Assembly: GCA_965226855.1 (NCBI GenBank)
Contig: CBDDEE010000027.1
Location: 186,001 to 250,000 of the forward strand
Direction of reading: 5' to 3'
Length of the DNA stretch: 64,000 bases
DNA from: JAUXJB01 sp965226855
GTDB lineage: Bacteria > Myxococcota_A > UBA9160 > SZUA-336
Below the pieces are notes generated by a model. The model searched no databases and had not been told where the DNA came from. It worked only from the letters and a program-made list of their open reading frames with translations. The translations under genes were made by a program, and so were the position numbers. Positions 31,117 through 39,557 of this stretch are shown here, one piece after another. The stretch's first letter is position 1; each line of letters opens with the position of its first letter.

Positions 31117-32936
31117 CTGCTGTCCGCGGCGAGCTTGACGTCGGCCACTGCGTCGTCGCTCCACTGCTCTAGAAACTCGTCGGGGGGAACCGGGCGGCCG
31201 AACAGGTAGCCCTGCATGCGCGTACAGCCCAGCGCAGCCACGAATTCCATTTCTTCTTCGGTCTCGACGCCCTCCGCGATCGTCGCAAGGCCCAGCTCGG
31301 CGGCGACCGCGATGACCGTTCGCGTGATAGCGGCGCGCGTCGCGCTCTTGTGTATGTCGCGCACGAAGGACTGATCGATCTTGAGGGTGTGGGCCGGCAG
31401 CGTTCCGAGTACGCTCAGCGACGAGTAACCCGTGCCGAAGTCATCGATCGAGATGGTCACGCCGAGATCCTCGCAGGCCTTGAGCGTCTCCAGGGCCGTG
31501 GCCAGCTGCTCCATGATGGTGTTCTCGGTGATCTCCAGGTCGAGGTGCCTGGCCTCGAGCCCGGTGGCCCTCAGGACCTGCTTGACGGTGTCCGCGAGCC
31601 TGCCGGTCGTGAGCTGACGGAAGGACACGTTCACGGAGATCGGGAAGCCCCCCAGACCCTGGCTCTCCCAACGCACCTTCTGGGTGCAAGCCTCACGGAT
31701 TACCCAGTCGCCAAGCGGTCGAATCAGCCCAGAAGACTCCGCGATCGGGATGAATTCGCCCGGTGAGACGATGCCCAGCTCGGGGTGGAACCAACGGATC
31801 AGGGCCTCGGCACCGACGAGGTTGCCCTTGCGAGCGTCGACCTGTGGCTGAAAGTAAAGCTTGAACTGTCCGCGCTCCAGCGCATCCCTCATGTGATACT
31901 CGAGCTGCATTCGTTCCCGGGCGTTCTGGTTCTCGTTGGCTACGTAGTACAGAAAGCTCGCGCGGCCCTGGTCTTTCACCGCGCGCATGGCGACCTCCGC
32001 CCGCCCGATCAGCGCTTCGGACGTGTCCCCGTGGTCTGGATAGACGGAGATGCCGACGCTGGGCGTCATGAAGATCTCCTGCCCGGACAGCTCGTGGGGC
32101 CGCGACAGGACCCCCACGATCTTCGCCGCAACGACCGCCGCATCTTCTCGCCGGTTCAGGTTCACGAGCAGGATCATGAACTCGTCGCCGCCGAGCCGCG
32201 CGACCATGTCAGAGCTGCGCACGCTCTGGCGAAGACGCCGTGAGACGGCCTGCAGCAGCTGGTCTCCCACCGCGTGTCCCAGCACATCGTTGATCTGCTT
32301 GAAATTGTCCAGGTCCAGGCAGATGACCGCCAGCGTCTGCGGGTGACGTTGGGTCTGCGCGATGGACTTGGTCACGTACTCATCGAACATCTGGAGTGTC
32401 GGCAGGCCGGTCAGCGGATCGTGGGTGGAGCGGAAGCGGTAGTCCTGCCGCTCGTCGCCCAGCCCATGCTCGCTCTTGCTGCGGCGCTCTTCGAGCTCGT
32501 CGGAGAGCTGCAGGCGCGCCTCGTGATCCTGCTGGGCGACCATCAGCGTTGCGATCCTGGCGTGGAGCAGCGCGCCGTTCACGGGTCGATTGATCCAGTC
32601 CGCTGCGCCGGCCTCTAGGCAGCGCAGCACGTCTGCCTCCCGATCCAACGGCGCGATCACGATCAGGATCACGTTCTCCACGGTCTCGACCAGGGACGCG
32701 CAGCGCAGCGCCGTATCGACCCCGCGGGGCCCGACGTCGAGCAAGATCACGTCTGGCTGCAACGCCGCCGCCTCGCTCACGGTATTGGGGCCCCAGGCGG
32801 TGGTGTGCCACTCGTAGACTCTCGACGCCAGGTTCTCGACCAGCTGACGTGCCCGGTCGGTCGTGTCGTCCAGGCCCACGAACCAGCGGTAGAGCAGGTT
32901 GTAGTCGATCTGCTCAATGACGAGCAGTTTGCTCAT
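31113..32936 (-). CDS. Receiver-GGDEF-EAL protein with an in-frame IS-derived insertion
   Basis: A 607-residue cytosolic c-di-GMP protein: receiver domain (about 1-145), GGDEF (about 185-340, RLGGDEFMILL intact) and EAL (about 355-600, VGAEALIRW, with DDFGTGYSSL). The receiver starts MSKLLVI and should continue DD (acidic pair), but residues 8-22, EQIDYNLLYRWFVGL, are identical to transposase residues 83-97. The DNA match is 47 bases. The phospho-acceptor Asp is in VILLDVGP. With the acidic pair pushed away from strand 1, phosphorylation is doubtful. ATG at 32936 has GGGGGACC upstream. The HupE-like gene converges, sharing the CTAG. Confidence 0.88.
   Translation of the reverse strand: MSKLLVIEQIDYNLLYRWFVGLDDTTDRARQLVENLASRVYEWHTTAWGPNTVSEAAALQPDVILLDVGPRGVDTALRCASLVETVENVILIVIAPLDREADVLRCLEAGAADWINRPVNGALLHARIATLMVAQQDHEARLQLSDELEERRSKSEHGLGDERQDYRFRSTHDPLTGLPTLQMFDEYVTKSIAQTQRHPQTLAVICLDLDNFKQINDVLGHAVGDQLLQAVSRRLRQSVRSSDMVARLGGDEFMILLVNLNRREDAAVVAAKIVGVLSRPHELSGQEIFMTPSVGISVYPDHGDTSEALIGRAEVAMRAVKDQGRASFLYYVANENQNARERMQLEYHMRDALERGQFKLYFQPQVDARKGNLVGAEALIRWFHPELGIVSPGEFIPIAESSGLIRPLGDWVIREACTQKVRWESQGLGGFPISVNVSFRQLTTGRLADTVKQVLRATGLEARHLDLEITENTIMEQLATALETLKACEDLGVTISIDDFGTGYSSLSVLGTLPAHTLKIDQSFVRDIHKSATRAAITRTVIAVAAELGLATIAEGVETEEEMEFVAALGCTRMQGYLFGRPVPPDEFLEQWSDDAVADVKLAADSS
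32869..32915 (-). repeat. 47-bp fragment of the IS5-type transposase gene
   Basis: Identical to bases 5160-5206 of IS copy A and the matching bases of the other intact copies. It lies in frame in the receiver domain of the GGDEF-EAL gene. A two-base GA is shared at both junctions, so the net insertion is 45 bases (15 codons). No IS terminal repeat is present, so this is not a normal transposition product. Confidence 0.93.
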
Positions 32937-33201
32937 CCGGTCCCCCGTGTCACATACCCGAGAACTCAGTTCCCCAGATGTGATTCGGCCAGCGGGCGCC
33001 GGCAATGAAGGCCCAGGGGGCGGCGTTCAGTACGAGAGAACCGTCTCGACTTCGACGCCGGGAGCAGTTTGCTCATCCGGTCCCCCGTGTCACATACCCG
33101 AGAACTCAGTTCCCCAGATGTGATTCGGCCAGCGGGCGCCGGCAATGAAGGCCCAGGGGGCGGCGTTCAGTACGAGAGAACCGTCTCGACTTCGACGCCG
33201 G
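32922..33201. repeat. Perfect 140-bp tandem direct duplication
   Basis: Unit 1 (32922-33061) and unit 2 (33062-33201) are identical. Each holds the last codons of apt, the apt-to-GGDEF-EAL intergenic segment (including TCACAT...ATGTGA around GAACTCAGTTC) and the first codons of the GGDEF-EAL gene. Only the unit 2 apt tail and the unit 1 GGDEF-EAL start are used. It begins six bases from the IS-derived 47-bp fragment. Confidence 0.95.
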
Positions 33202-33691
33202 GAAGGGCCTTCTTGCCCTCGAGGGCCGTCAGCTCGATCAGAAACGACGCGCCCACGAGCTGGCCTTCCATGCGCCGGATCAGCTTCACGGTGGCCGCCG
33301 CCGTCCCGCCCGTGGCGATCAGGTCGTCGACGATGAGGACGCGCTGGCCGGGCTGGACGGCGTCCCGGTGCATCTCGATCTCGTTGCTGCCGTACTCTAG
33401 ATCGTAGCGCTCACTGAGGGTCTCCCAGGGCAGCTTCCCGAGCTTGCGCGCGGGCGCGAACCCTGCCCCGAGCCGCTGGGCCACTGCGGGGCCGAAGAGG
33501 AAGCCACGCGACTCGATCCCGACGACGAGGCCGATCTGGCGCTCGAGGTACGGCCGCGCGAGGAGGTTGCAAGCGAGCTCCAGGGACTTCGGGTCTTGAA
33601 GCAGCGGCGTGATGTCCTTGAACACGATCCCCGGCTCGGGAAAGCCCGGGATGTCGCGAATCTTCTGGGCGAGCTGCTCCACGGGGCTCAT
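33167..33691 (-). CDS. apt: Adenine phosphoribosyltransferase
   Basis: A 174-residue purine-salvage enzyme making AMP from adenine and PRPP. The PRPP motif is VLIVDDLIATGGTAAA; FPEPGIVFKDITPLLQDP and GIESRGFLFGPAVA are family hallmarks. The start ATG at 33691 overlaps the stop of the LysM-M23 gene by four bases, so the two are coupled. The 3' end (PGVEVETVLSY) lies within the 140-bp tandem duplication, and a second copy of these last codons sits downstream without a gene. Confidence 0.96.
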   Translation of the reverse strand: MSPVEQLAQKIRDIPGFPEPGIVFKDITPLLQDPKSLELACNLLARPYLERQIGLVVGIESRGFLFGPAVAQRLGAGFAPARKLGKLPWETLSERYDLEYGSNEIEMHRDAVQPGQRVLIVDDLIATGGTAAATVKLIRRMEGQLVGASFLIELTALEGKKALPGVEVETVLSY

Positions 33692-34386
33692 CGCAGGTAG
33701 TCTAGAGGATTGGCCGGATGGCCGTCCTTTCGGACCTCGAAGTGCAGATGAGGCGCCGTCGTGCGACCCGTCTCGCCGAGCTCCGCGATCACCTGACCAC
33801 TCTGCACGAACTCCCCGACCTTGACGAGATTGCGCCGGTTGTGCGCGTACACCGTCGAATACACGCCGGCGTGCTTCAGGATGACCATGTTCCCGTAGCC
33901 CGCCAGCGAGTCGTCGGAGTGGATCACGCGACCAGCATCGGCCGCGCGAATTGCGGTCCCCGACTTGCCGGAGATGTCGATCCCGTCGTGGTGGGCACCA
34001 GCGCGCAGACCGTAGCGGCTGGCAAGCTTGCCCCGCAGCGGCCAACCGAACGCTACTTTGGGAGAGCGCCCGCGACGGTCGCGTGCCATCCAGCGGCCAG
34101 AGCCGTTCGAGGAGCTCGGCATGCCCTTGACGCCGACCGGGACCTTGAGCCTTTGCCCGATGGCGAGCTTGGTCGGATCCTTTAACCCATTCGCACGCGC
34201 GATCGCTGCCACCGTGCTGTCGTACTTCTGAGAGATCCGCCAGGCGGTCTCGCCCCGCTTCACTGTGTGAGTCAGAATGGACCCCGGCGGGCCCTTGGTA
34301 CTGCAGGCCGCCAGGACTAGGACCGCCAAGAGCAGGCCCAAGGGCACATACAGCCCTCCCCCACCCGTCCGCATCCCGTGCACCAT
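33688..34386 (-). CDS. LysM-M23 lipoprotein (NlpD-like)
   Basis: A 232-residue envelope lipoprotein. The lipobox is LAAC after a hydrophobic stretch (LYVPLGLLLAVLVLAAC). A LysM domain (about 40-85; HTVKRGETAWRISQKY) binds peptidoglycan. The C-terminal M23 domain has HHDGIDISG with the His and Asp and PHLHFEVRKDG with HxH. NlpD-type proteins either hydrolyse peptidoglycan or activate amidases at division; here the metal ligands look intact, so hydrolysis is possible. The start is uncertain: GTG 34401, ATG 34386 or ATG 34374. Coupled to apt by a 4-base overlap. Confidence 0.9.
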   Translation of the reverse strand: MVHGMRTGGGGLYVPLGLLLAVLVLAACSTKGPPGSILTHTVKRGETAWRISQKYDSTVAAIARANGLKDPTKLAIGQRLKVPVGVKGMPSSSNGSGRWMARDRRGRSPKVAFGWPLRGKLASRYGLRAGAHHDGIDISGKSGTAIRAADAGRVIHSDDSLAGYGNMVILKHAGVYSTVYAHNRRNLVKVGEFVQSGQVIAELGETGRTTAPHLHFEVRKDGHPANPLDYLR

Positions 34387-34474
34387 CCCACAAGGATCCA
34401 CAACCTTGTGCGAAGTCTCCAGTCCTGGCGGAACAGTCTCCGGTCGCGAGACGAGTGGCTATACTGCCCGGCCT

Positions 34475-34551
34475 CGGGGCGTAGCGCAGCCTGGTAGCGC
34501 GTCTGAATGGGGTTCAGAAGGTCGCCGGTTCGAATCCGGCCGCCCCGACCA
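34475..34551 (+). tRNA. tRNA-Pro (anticodon GGG)
   Basis: Complete cloverleaf: acceptor CGGGGCG pairing with CGCCCCG, D-arm, anticodon stem TCTGA/TCAGA with loop ATGGGGT (anticodon GGG), and T-arm GCCGG-TTCGAAT-CCGGC. Discriminator A and encoded CCA at 34549-34551. Confidence 0.95.
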
Positions 34552-34698
34552 AGCAACCTCGTCGTAACCCCCCGTTTCTTCGACGCTCTGCCGTCGCTCC
34601 TCCCTTTGACACACATTCACGGCTTTGCCAGCTCACATCGTGGCATCCCCCAGCGAAGTCGACTGACCGCGACCGCTCGTGGTCGGGTTCACAGGCAG

Positions 34699-34935
34699 TC
34701 AATAGGACGGGGATGGGATCGAAGGACCCCCCACCTGGAGCGGACCGCTTCTACTGGCAGTCCGGCCGCCGGCCCACAGCACGGGCAGGTCGCCGAAGTG
34801 GTCGGTGTGGAGGTGCGAGATGAAGACCTTGTCGAGGTAGTCGTAAGTCGCCGCTCGCTCTTCTCCCAGAGCTTGCTTAAAGAGCGCCAGTCGCGGTACG
34901 AGAGTCCAGCGCTCTGGTCGATCCCCGAGGAGGTG
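34699..34935 (-). pseudogene. Fragment of an MBL-fold metallo-hydrolase
   Basis: In the 386-base gap between tRNA-Pro and the thiolase, the minus strand reads RWTLVPRLALFKQALGEE, then DYLDKVFISHLHTDHFGDLP, then VLWAGGRTASRSGPLQVGG, and stops at 34699. H-x-H-x-D-H is the zinc-binding motif of the metallo-beta-lactamase fold, and LWAGG...GPL is typical of arylsulfatase-like members. No start codon, N-terminus or remaining zinc ligands are present. It is an internal relic of about 78 codons. The rest of the gap shows nothing recognisable. Confidence 0.75.
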
Positions 34936-34937
34936 CC

Positions 34938-36122
34938 ATGACCGATGTAGTAATCGTTGAGGCCGGAAGGTCCCCCATTGGCCGCAGGAGCGGCACGCTC
35001 GCCGGCGTCCATCCGGCCGACGTACTGGGCCCCGTCATGCGGGAGGTGCTGCGCCGCGGGAAGACCGACCCGAGCGACGTCGGCCAGGTCGTGGGCGGCT
35101 GCATCAACAAGGTCGGGGCGCAGGCCATGAATGTGACCCGGACCGCGTGGCTCTCGCACGGAGGCGACGAGAGCGTGCCCTGCGTGACCGTGGACTCACA
35201 GTGCGGCTCGTCGCAGCAGGCGACCAACCTGGCCTACAGCCTGATCGCATCTGGTGTGGAGGACACGGTGCTCGCATGCGGCGTGGAGAACATGAGCCGG
35301 CTACCGATCGGATCCGACGCAGTCGCGGGCGCCAAGGCCGGGCTCGGCAAGCCGGTGTCGCGCAGCTACTTCGAGCACTATGAGTTCACGAGCCAGTTCG
35401 AGGGCGCGGAGCGGATCGCCGAGAAGTACGGCATCACGCGCAAGGACACCGATGGGCTCGGCCTTGAGTCGCAGCTGCGCGCGGCGCGGGCACGGGCAGA
35501 CGGTCGCTTCGACTCCCAGCTGATTCCACTCGAGGTGCCAGTGCTCGATGCGGATGGCAACCGCACCGACGAGACGGTGCGCTTCACGAGCGATGAGATC
35601 CCGCGCGACACGAGCCTCGAGGCGCTCGCTGCGCTCAAGCCTGTGGCCCGCGAGGACGGCGTGCACACCGCGGGTACGTCGTCGCAGATCGCCGACGGTG
35701 GCGCCGCCGTACTGCTCATGAGTCCCGAGCGCGCGACCCGCGCCGGGCTCACTCCGCTCGCGCGGGTGGTCGGCACCGCCCTCGTCGGTTGCGACCCCGT
35801 TCTCATGCTCGAGGGACCGATTCCCGCGACGCGCGAGTTGCTGGCGGGCGCCGGCCTCACGCAGGATCAGATCGACGTGGTCGAGATCAACGAGGCGTTC
35901 GCCTCTGTGGTGCTCGCGTGGGCGCGCGAGCTCGAGCCGGACATGGCAAAGGTCAACCCGAACGGCGGCGCGATCGCGCTCGGACATCCGCTCGGAGCGA
36001 CGGGCTGCGTGCTCATCACCAAGGCAGTGCACGAGCTAGTGCGCAGCGGCGGCGAGTACGGCCTGATCACCATGTGCTGCGGCGGTGGCCTGGGCACGGG
36101 AACGCTCATCCAGCGGGTCTGA
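34938..36122 (+). CDS. Acetyl-CoA acetyltransferase (thiolase II type)
   Basis: A 394-residue thiolase with all catalytic residues: Cys in DSQCGSSQQA, His in ALGHPLGATG and the second Cys in MCCGGGLGTG. The start ATG has GAGGAGGTG just upstream. It would condense or cleave short acyl-CoAs, and unlike the protein at 45460 keeps the nucleophile. It stands alone on the plus strand, between an MBL relic and the convergent oxygenase gene. Confidence 0.93.
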   Translation: MTDVVIVEAGRSPIGRRSGTLAGVHPADVLGPVMREVLRRGKTDPSDVGQVVGGCINKVGAQAMNVTRTAWLSHGGDESVPCVTVDSQCGSSQQATNLAYSLIASGVEDTVLACGVENMSRLPIGSDAVAGAKAGLGKPVSRSYFEHYEFTSQFEGAERIAEKYGITRKDTDGLGLESQLRAARARADGRFDSQLIPLEVPVLDADGNRTDETVRFTSDEIPRDTSLEALAALKPVAREDGVHTAGTSSQIADGGAAVLLMSPERATRAGLTPLARVVGTALVGCDPVLMLEGPIPATRELLAGAGLTQDQIDVVEINEAFASVVLAWARELEPDMAKVNPNGGAIALGHPLGATGCVLITKAVHELVRSGGEYGLITMCCGGGLGTGTLIQRV

Positions 36123-36158
36123 CCCCCTTCCCCTCGACCTGTTCGGCAAGCTCCCGGG

Positions 36159-36977
36159 CTAGCTCGGTCGGAACGCGCAGAGCGCGCGCAGCTCGATACT
36201 GCGCCGCCCGAGCGCGTCTTCGGGCGCCCTCTTGTCGTCGAACGAGGTGTGCGGCGTCTGGTACGACCGATCCGGACGCGTGTCGAGCTGCTTGGACACG
36301 ATCGCCTCGTCCGTCTGCATGTCGGGAAAGTAGTAGAAGCGGTGCGCGGAGTTGTGGACCGGCATGGACGCCAGGCCGCCGCCCTCCCCGTAGCCGGTGT
36401 ACTGGTAGTCCACCACGTCGCCGTCGTCGAGCGTGCGCGCGTCGATTAGCGTGAGCGGATTCTGCTGCACGGAGCGATCGATCGGCTGCCACGTGTTGTA
36501 CCAGGCGAACTCCCAGCGTTCCGCATCCTCGCGGGAGTAGCCGCCGCGCTCGACGAACATGCGGCGTTCGAGCTTGTGGGTGGTCTCCGCGCTGTAGTCG
36601 CAGTGGACATACCTCGAATACGCGTCGTTGAACGAGCGCGGAGTCTCGGTGCGAATCAGGTGCTGCAGGAAGAAGAGCTCGTCGGCCCCCGTCAGGGTCA
36701 GCAGCAGCTCCCGGATCTCGTCGCAGTACGTGCCCTCGATCTGGGCCTTGTCGCGGAAGCTGCGGACCGCCGTCCGGTGCGACACGAGGATGAAGCCGTT
36801 CGTGTCTACGTCGAGCTCGCCGGCATCCTGGAGGGAGCGCGCGTTCGCGATCGTCACATCGTAGAGGTCGGTATTTGCGCGGCGCGTCTCGCGCGAGCCG
36901 ATCTTGGGCACCTCGCTCCGCCCCTTCCACTCGGGCTTCAGGTAGCGGACCAACGCCTCTACGCTCGTTGCGCTCAT
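36159..36977 (-). CDS. CmcJ/NvfI-family oxygenase-like protein
   Basis: A 272-residue protein resembling the CmcJ/NvfI/AsaB family, non-haem Fe(II)/2-oxoglutarate oxygenase-like enzymes found in fungal and bacterial secondary metabolism. Characteristic segments are VHCDYSAETTHK, WEFAWYNTWQPIDR and MPVHNSAHRFYYFPDMQTDEAIVSKQLD, followed by TPHTSFDD. The His in VHCDY and those near HTSFDD are candidate metal ligands. ATG at 36977. It is followed upstream by a broken HAD gene on the same strand. Substrate unknown. Confidence 0.75.
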   Translation of the reverse strand: MSATSVEALVRYLKPEWKGRSEVPKIGSRETRRANTDLYDVTIANARSLQDAGELDVDTNGFILVSHRTAVRSFRDKAQIEGTYCDEIRELLLTLTGADELFFLQHLIRTETPRSFNDAYSRYVHCDYSAETTHKLERRMFVERGGYSREDAERWEFAWYNTWQPIDRSVQQNPLTLIDARTLDDGDVVDYQYTGYGEGGGLASMPVHNSAHRFYYFPDMQTDEAIVSKQLDTRPDRSYQTPHTSFDDKRAPEDALGRRSIELRALCAFRPS

Positions 36978-36996
36978 GCGTCGTTCTCCATCCGTG

Positions 36997-37477
36997 CTAG
37001 ACGAGTTGCTTCGCGAGCGACCCAAAGTCGTCCGCCACCACGTCGAAGTCCGAGAGCTCCCCGCCGTCGGATCCAAACGGCTCGTCGGCACGCGGGGCCA
37101 CATACGCCGTGCGGAAGCCGGCCGCCATGGCCGCACGCAGGTCCAGCGGATGCGCGGCGACCATCATGCAATGCTCCGGTGTGCGGCGGAGCAGGCGCGC
37201 GCCCGCGAGATACGCCTCGCGATCGGGCTTGTAGTGGCCGAGGAACTCGCACGACAGAATGCCGTCCCACGAGATGCCCGCCGCCGTCGAGCTGTCGATG
37301 ACGATCGACCAGCTCAGCACCGTGAGCACGATCACGGTGTAGCGCGAACGCGGCAACGTCGATCGCTGCCCCGCGCTCTCTGGCCAGGACCCCGACCGCT
37401 CCCGTCACAGCAGACTGCCAGTCGAAGATGGTGCCGCCTACGTCGAAGGTCAGGGCGCGGACGCCGTCGATTCCCAT
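36997..37477 (-). pseudogene. HAD-type (haloacid-dehalogenase-like) hydrolase with internal deletion
   Basis: The N-terminus MGIDGVRALTFDVGGTIFDW, with the Asp nucleophile, is in one frame to about 37350. A second frame then continues RYTVIVLTVLSWSIVIDSS, WDGILSCEFLGHYKPDREAY and MMVAAHPLDLRAAMAAGFRTAY, the usual C-terminal half of type II dehalogenases. The stretch between (most of the cap domain, about 70-80 residues by family length) is missing and the frame changes at the junction. The gene is thus inactivated by a deletion rather than a single-base error. Its start overlaps the amidohydrolase stop. Confidence 0.8.
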
Positions 37478-38532
37478 CAGAGTTGGAACAGGTCGGCGAA
37501 GTTCCCCGAGTAGAAGCGCTCCAGCACGGGCTCGTCGAACGCCTCGAGCGATTTGCCGAAGCGCCCGAGCGGATGCCGACCGCCCTCGATGTGGGGGTAG
37601 TCGCTCGAGAAGAGGTAGAGGTCCGGGTTCGACTCGCGGACCATCGCGCCCACGTCTTCGAAGGGGTAAGGCGTGAAGCCCAGCTGGGCAGTGATCTGCT
37701 CGGAGGGTCGCCGCGAGAGCTGCGCGAGCTCGGGCTCGGAGCGCCTCCGAATCTCCGCGATGTAATCGACCCGCCGGAGCATTGCGGGCACCCAGCCGGC
37801 GCCGAGCTCGATCACCCCCCCGCGCAGTCTGGGGTGGCGCTCCAGCACGCCGTCGAGCACGAGCGTGGAGACGAACAGCTCCGCCGCGTGGTGTATCGAG
37901 GTCATGTCCTTGCCGCGGACGTTCTCGCCACCGCCGAGCCAATCGGTCGGGATCGGGCGGCCCGTGTTCATCCAGGCCGCAGGGAGCGAGAGCGGCGCGC
38001 CTCCAACGTGTAGCACGAACGGGATCTGGGCCTCGGCCAGGCGATCCCAGAAAGGGTCGAGGTCGTTGTGGCCCGGCGAGCGGCCGCCGCAGTCGCGGTG
38101 CGGCACCCAGATTACAGACAAACCGAGCTTGAGGGCGTGCTCAAGCTCCTGCACCGCACGCTCGGGGTCGTCGAGCGGGACGGTGCCGACGCCCATGAGG
38201 CGCGAATCGCCAGCGCAGAAGGCCGCCATGGCGCGGTTGTGGGCCCGGGCTCCGCCGTAGGTCAGGTCGCGATCGGCGCCGGGGTAGAAGACCTGCCCCG
38301 CGCTGAACGAGGAGAACACGAGCTGCCGAGAGAACCCGAGACTGTCGAGCGCCTCTGCGCGCTCGCTCGAATCGAACGCCCCGAGAGCCAGATACCCCTT
38401 GGGCCCGGAGATGAGCTCGTCGCCCAGAGCGCGCAGCTCGGCCAGCTGCTCGTCGCTGTGGCGGCCGCGTGCAATCGTTTCGGCCCCCTGTTTGCCGAGG
38501 ACGCCGCCAGACGTCATCGAGATCGGCGGCAT
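37477..38532 (-). CDS. Amidohydrolase-2 family protein (ACMSD-like), probably lacking its N-terminus
   Basis: A 351-residue TIM-barrel metal-dependent hydrolase resembling aminocarboxymuconate-semialdehyde decarboxylase relatives. PFVLHVGGAPLS carries a metal His and LYLFSSDYPHIEGGRHP the catalytic Asp, both typical. The usual first strand with D-x-H or H-x-H is absent. In-frame codons before the ATG (DPALRDR just upstream of MPPIS) still look like family sequence but meet a TAG within CCTAGGCTAGG at about 38570-38580. The 5' end may therefore be truncated and activity doubtful. Confidence 0.7.
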   Translation of the reverse strand: MPPISMTSGGVLGKQGAETIARGRHSDEQLAELRALGDELISGPKGYLALGAFDSSERAEALDSLGFSRQLVFSSFSAGQVFYPGADRDLTYGGARAHNRAMAAFCAGDSRLMGVGTVPLDDPERAVQELEHALKLGLSVIWVPHRDCGGRSPGHNDLDPFWDRLAEAQIPFVLHVGGAPLSLPAAWMNTGRPIPTDWLGGGENVRGKDMTSIHHAAELFVSTLVLDGVLERHPRLRGGVIELGAGWVPAMLRRVDYIAEIRRRSEPELAQLSRRPSEQITAQLGFTPYPFEDVGAMVRESNPDLYLFSSDYPHIEGGRHPLGRFGKSLEAFDEPVLERFYSGNFADLFQL

Positions 38533-38756
38533 GCGATCGCGAAGCGCCGGATCGGCCGGGCGGCGCCTAGGCTAGGGCCTGCGCGTTCGACCCGTCAAGC
38601 TGGGTTGGATCAAGGGGAGCGGCCGCGAGCGGCGTACCTCGCCGAACGGCTACGAGTAGCGCCGCCCTAATCGAGGTTCTCCGGATCGTTCCGAGGAGGG
38701 TCGGCTCGTGCGCACCAGAACGGCACAGAACGCTCTGCAACCCGTAAACTCACTCT

Positions 38757-39455
38757 GTGAGTCCCCTGAGCCTGATTCAGGAGCGATCCCTCGACCTCCT
38801 CGACCTGGTCGATTCGCTCAACTGCGGGATGGTCGCTCGCGACACAGAAGGCTCCATCTTCTTCGTGAACGAACGCATTCGTCAGTGGCTCGGGTACGAG
38901 CAGGACGAACTCAAAGGTAAACCCCTTGAGATTCTCCTCCCTGACGAACTCCGTGACGTCGCGCGCGCTGAGCAGCGGGCTGTAGAAGAGGGAGACTTGC
39001 GGGCGGTGATCACTGTCTTCAAGCGAAAAGACGGGACCACCTTCCCTGTGCTCTTAGTGCCGAACAGGGTGGTCAGCCAGGGCGGCGAATTCGAGGGCTA
39101 CGTCGCCGTGGTCGCAGATCTTGGAGCGGTCCAGACCGCCAAGCAGGCAGGCTATCGTGCGGGCGACGATCTCGGCGCTGCGATCGACCGGATCGCGAGG
39201 GAACTCCAGCTCCTTGGGATCTCCGCGAGCGCCCTCCCGTCTCGACCGATTGCACCCAATCACCCGGATCTCCAGCAGCTCTCGCCTCGCGAGCGAGAAG
39301 TCCTGCTCCACGTCGGGGCGGGGCACCGCGTTCCCGGCATCGCGAAGAGGCTCTTCATCAGCGGACACACCGTTCGCAACCATCTCAAGGCGATCTACCG
39401 CAAGCTCGGCGTGGAGTCCCAGCACGAGCTGGTCGAGTGGCTGAAGGGCCTCTGA
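38757..39455 (+). CDS. PAS-LuxR transcriptional regulator
   Basis: A 232-residue regulator with an N-terminal PAS domain (about 15-125; MVARDTEGSIFFVNERIRQWLGY, FKRKDGTTFPVLLV) and a C-terminal LuxR-type helix-turn-helix (about 168-232; LSPREREVLLHVGAGH, AKRLFISGHTVRNHLKAIYRKLGV). No receiver domain, so it senses its ligand or redox state directly through PAS. Start GTG at 38757. It precedes three overlapping small genes on the same strand, with a dyad at 39488-39505 between them. The 224 bases upstream show no recognisable gene. Confidence 0.9.
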   Translation: MSPLSLIQERSLDLLDLVDSLNCGMVARDTEGSIFFVNERIRQWLGYEQDELKGKPLEILLPDELRDVARAEQRAVEEGDLRAVITVFKRKDGTTFPVLLVPNRVVSQGGEFEGYVAVVADLGAVQTAKQAGYRAGDDLGAAIDRIARELQLLGISASALPSRPIAPNHPDLQQLSPREREVLLHVGAGHRVPGIAKRLFISGHTVRNHLKAIYRKLGVESQHELVEWLKGL

Positions 39456-39487
39456 CGAGCCCAGATTAGCCATCCGTGGTCATGCGA

Positions 39488-39505
39488 ATGGCCGGTTCTG
39501 GCCAT
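39488..39505. promoter_or_regulatory. Dyad ATGGCC-N6-GGCCAT, candidate operator
   Basis: A perfect 18-bp inverted repeat (6-bp arms, spacer GGTTCT) between the PAS-LuxR gene and the small-gene operon. Its size suits a dimeric LuxR-type regulator. No T-run follows, so it is not an obvious terminator. Confidence 0.35.
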
Positions 39506-39557
39506 GTGCGGGACTGAGCCGTGCGCGATTCTCACTGCCGCGGTGAGAACCCTGACG

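Noticed and set aside
32949..32985. TCACAT...ATGTGA inverted repeat around GAACTCAGTTC as a CRP/FNR-like operator
   Set aside because: Spacing between the arms (about 22 bases) is wrong for CRP, and the sequence is present twice only because of the 140-bp duplication. No support beyond the dyad.
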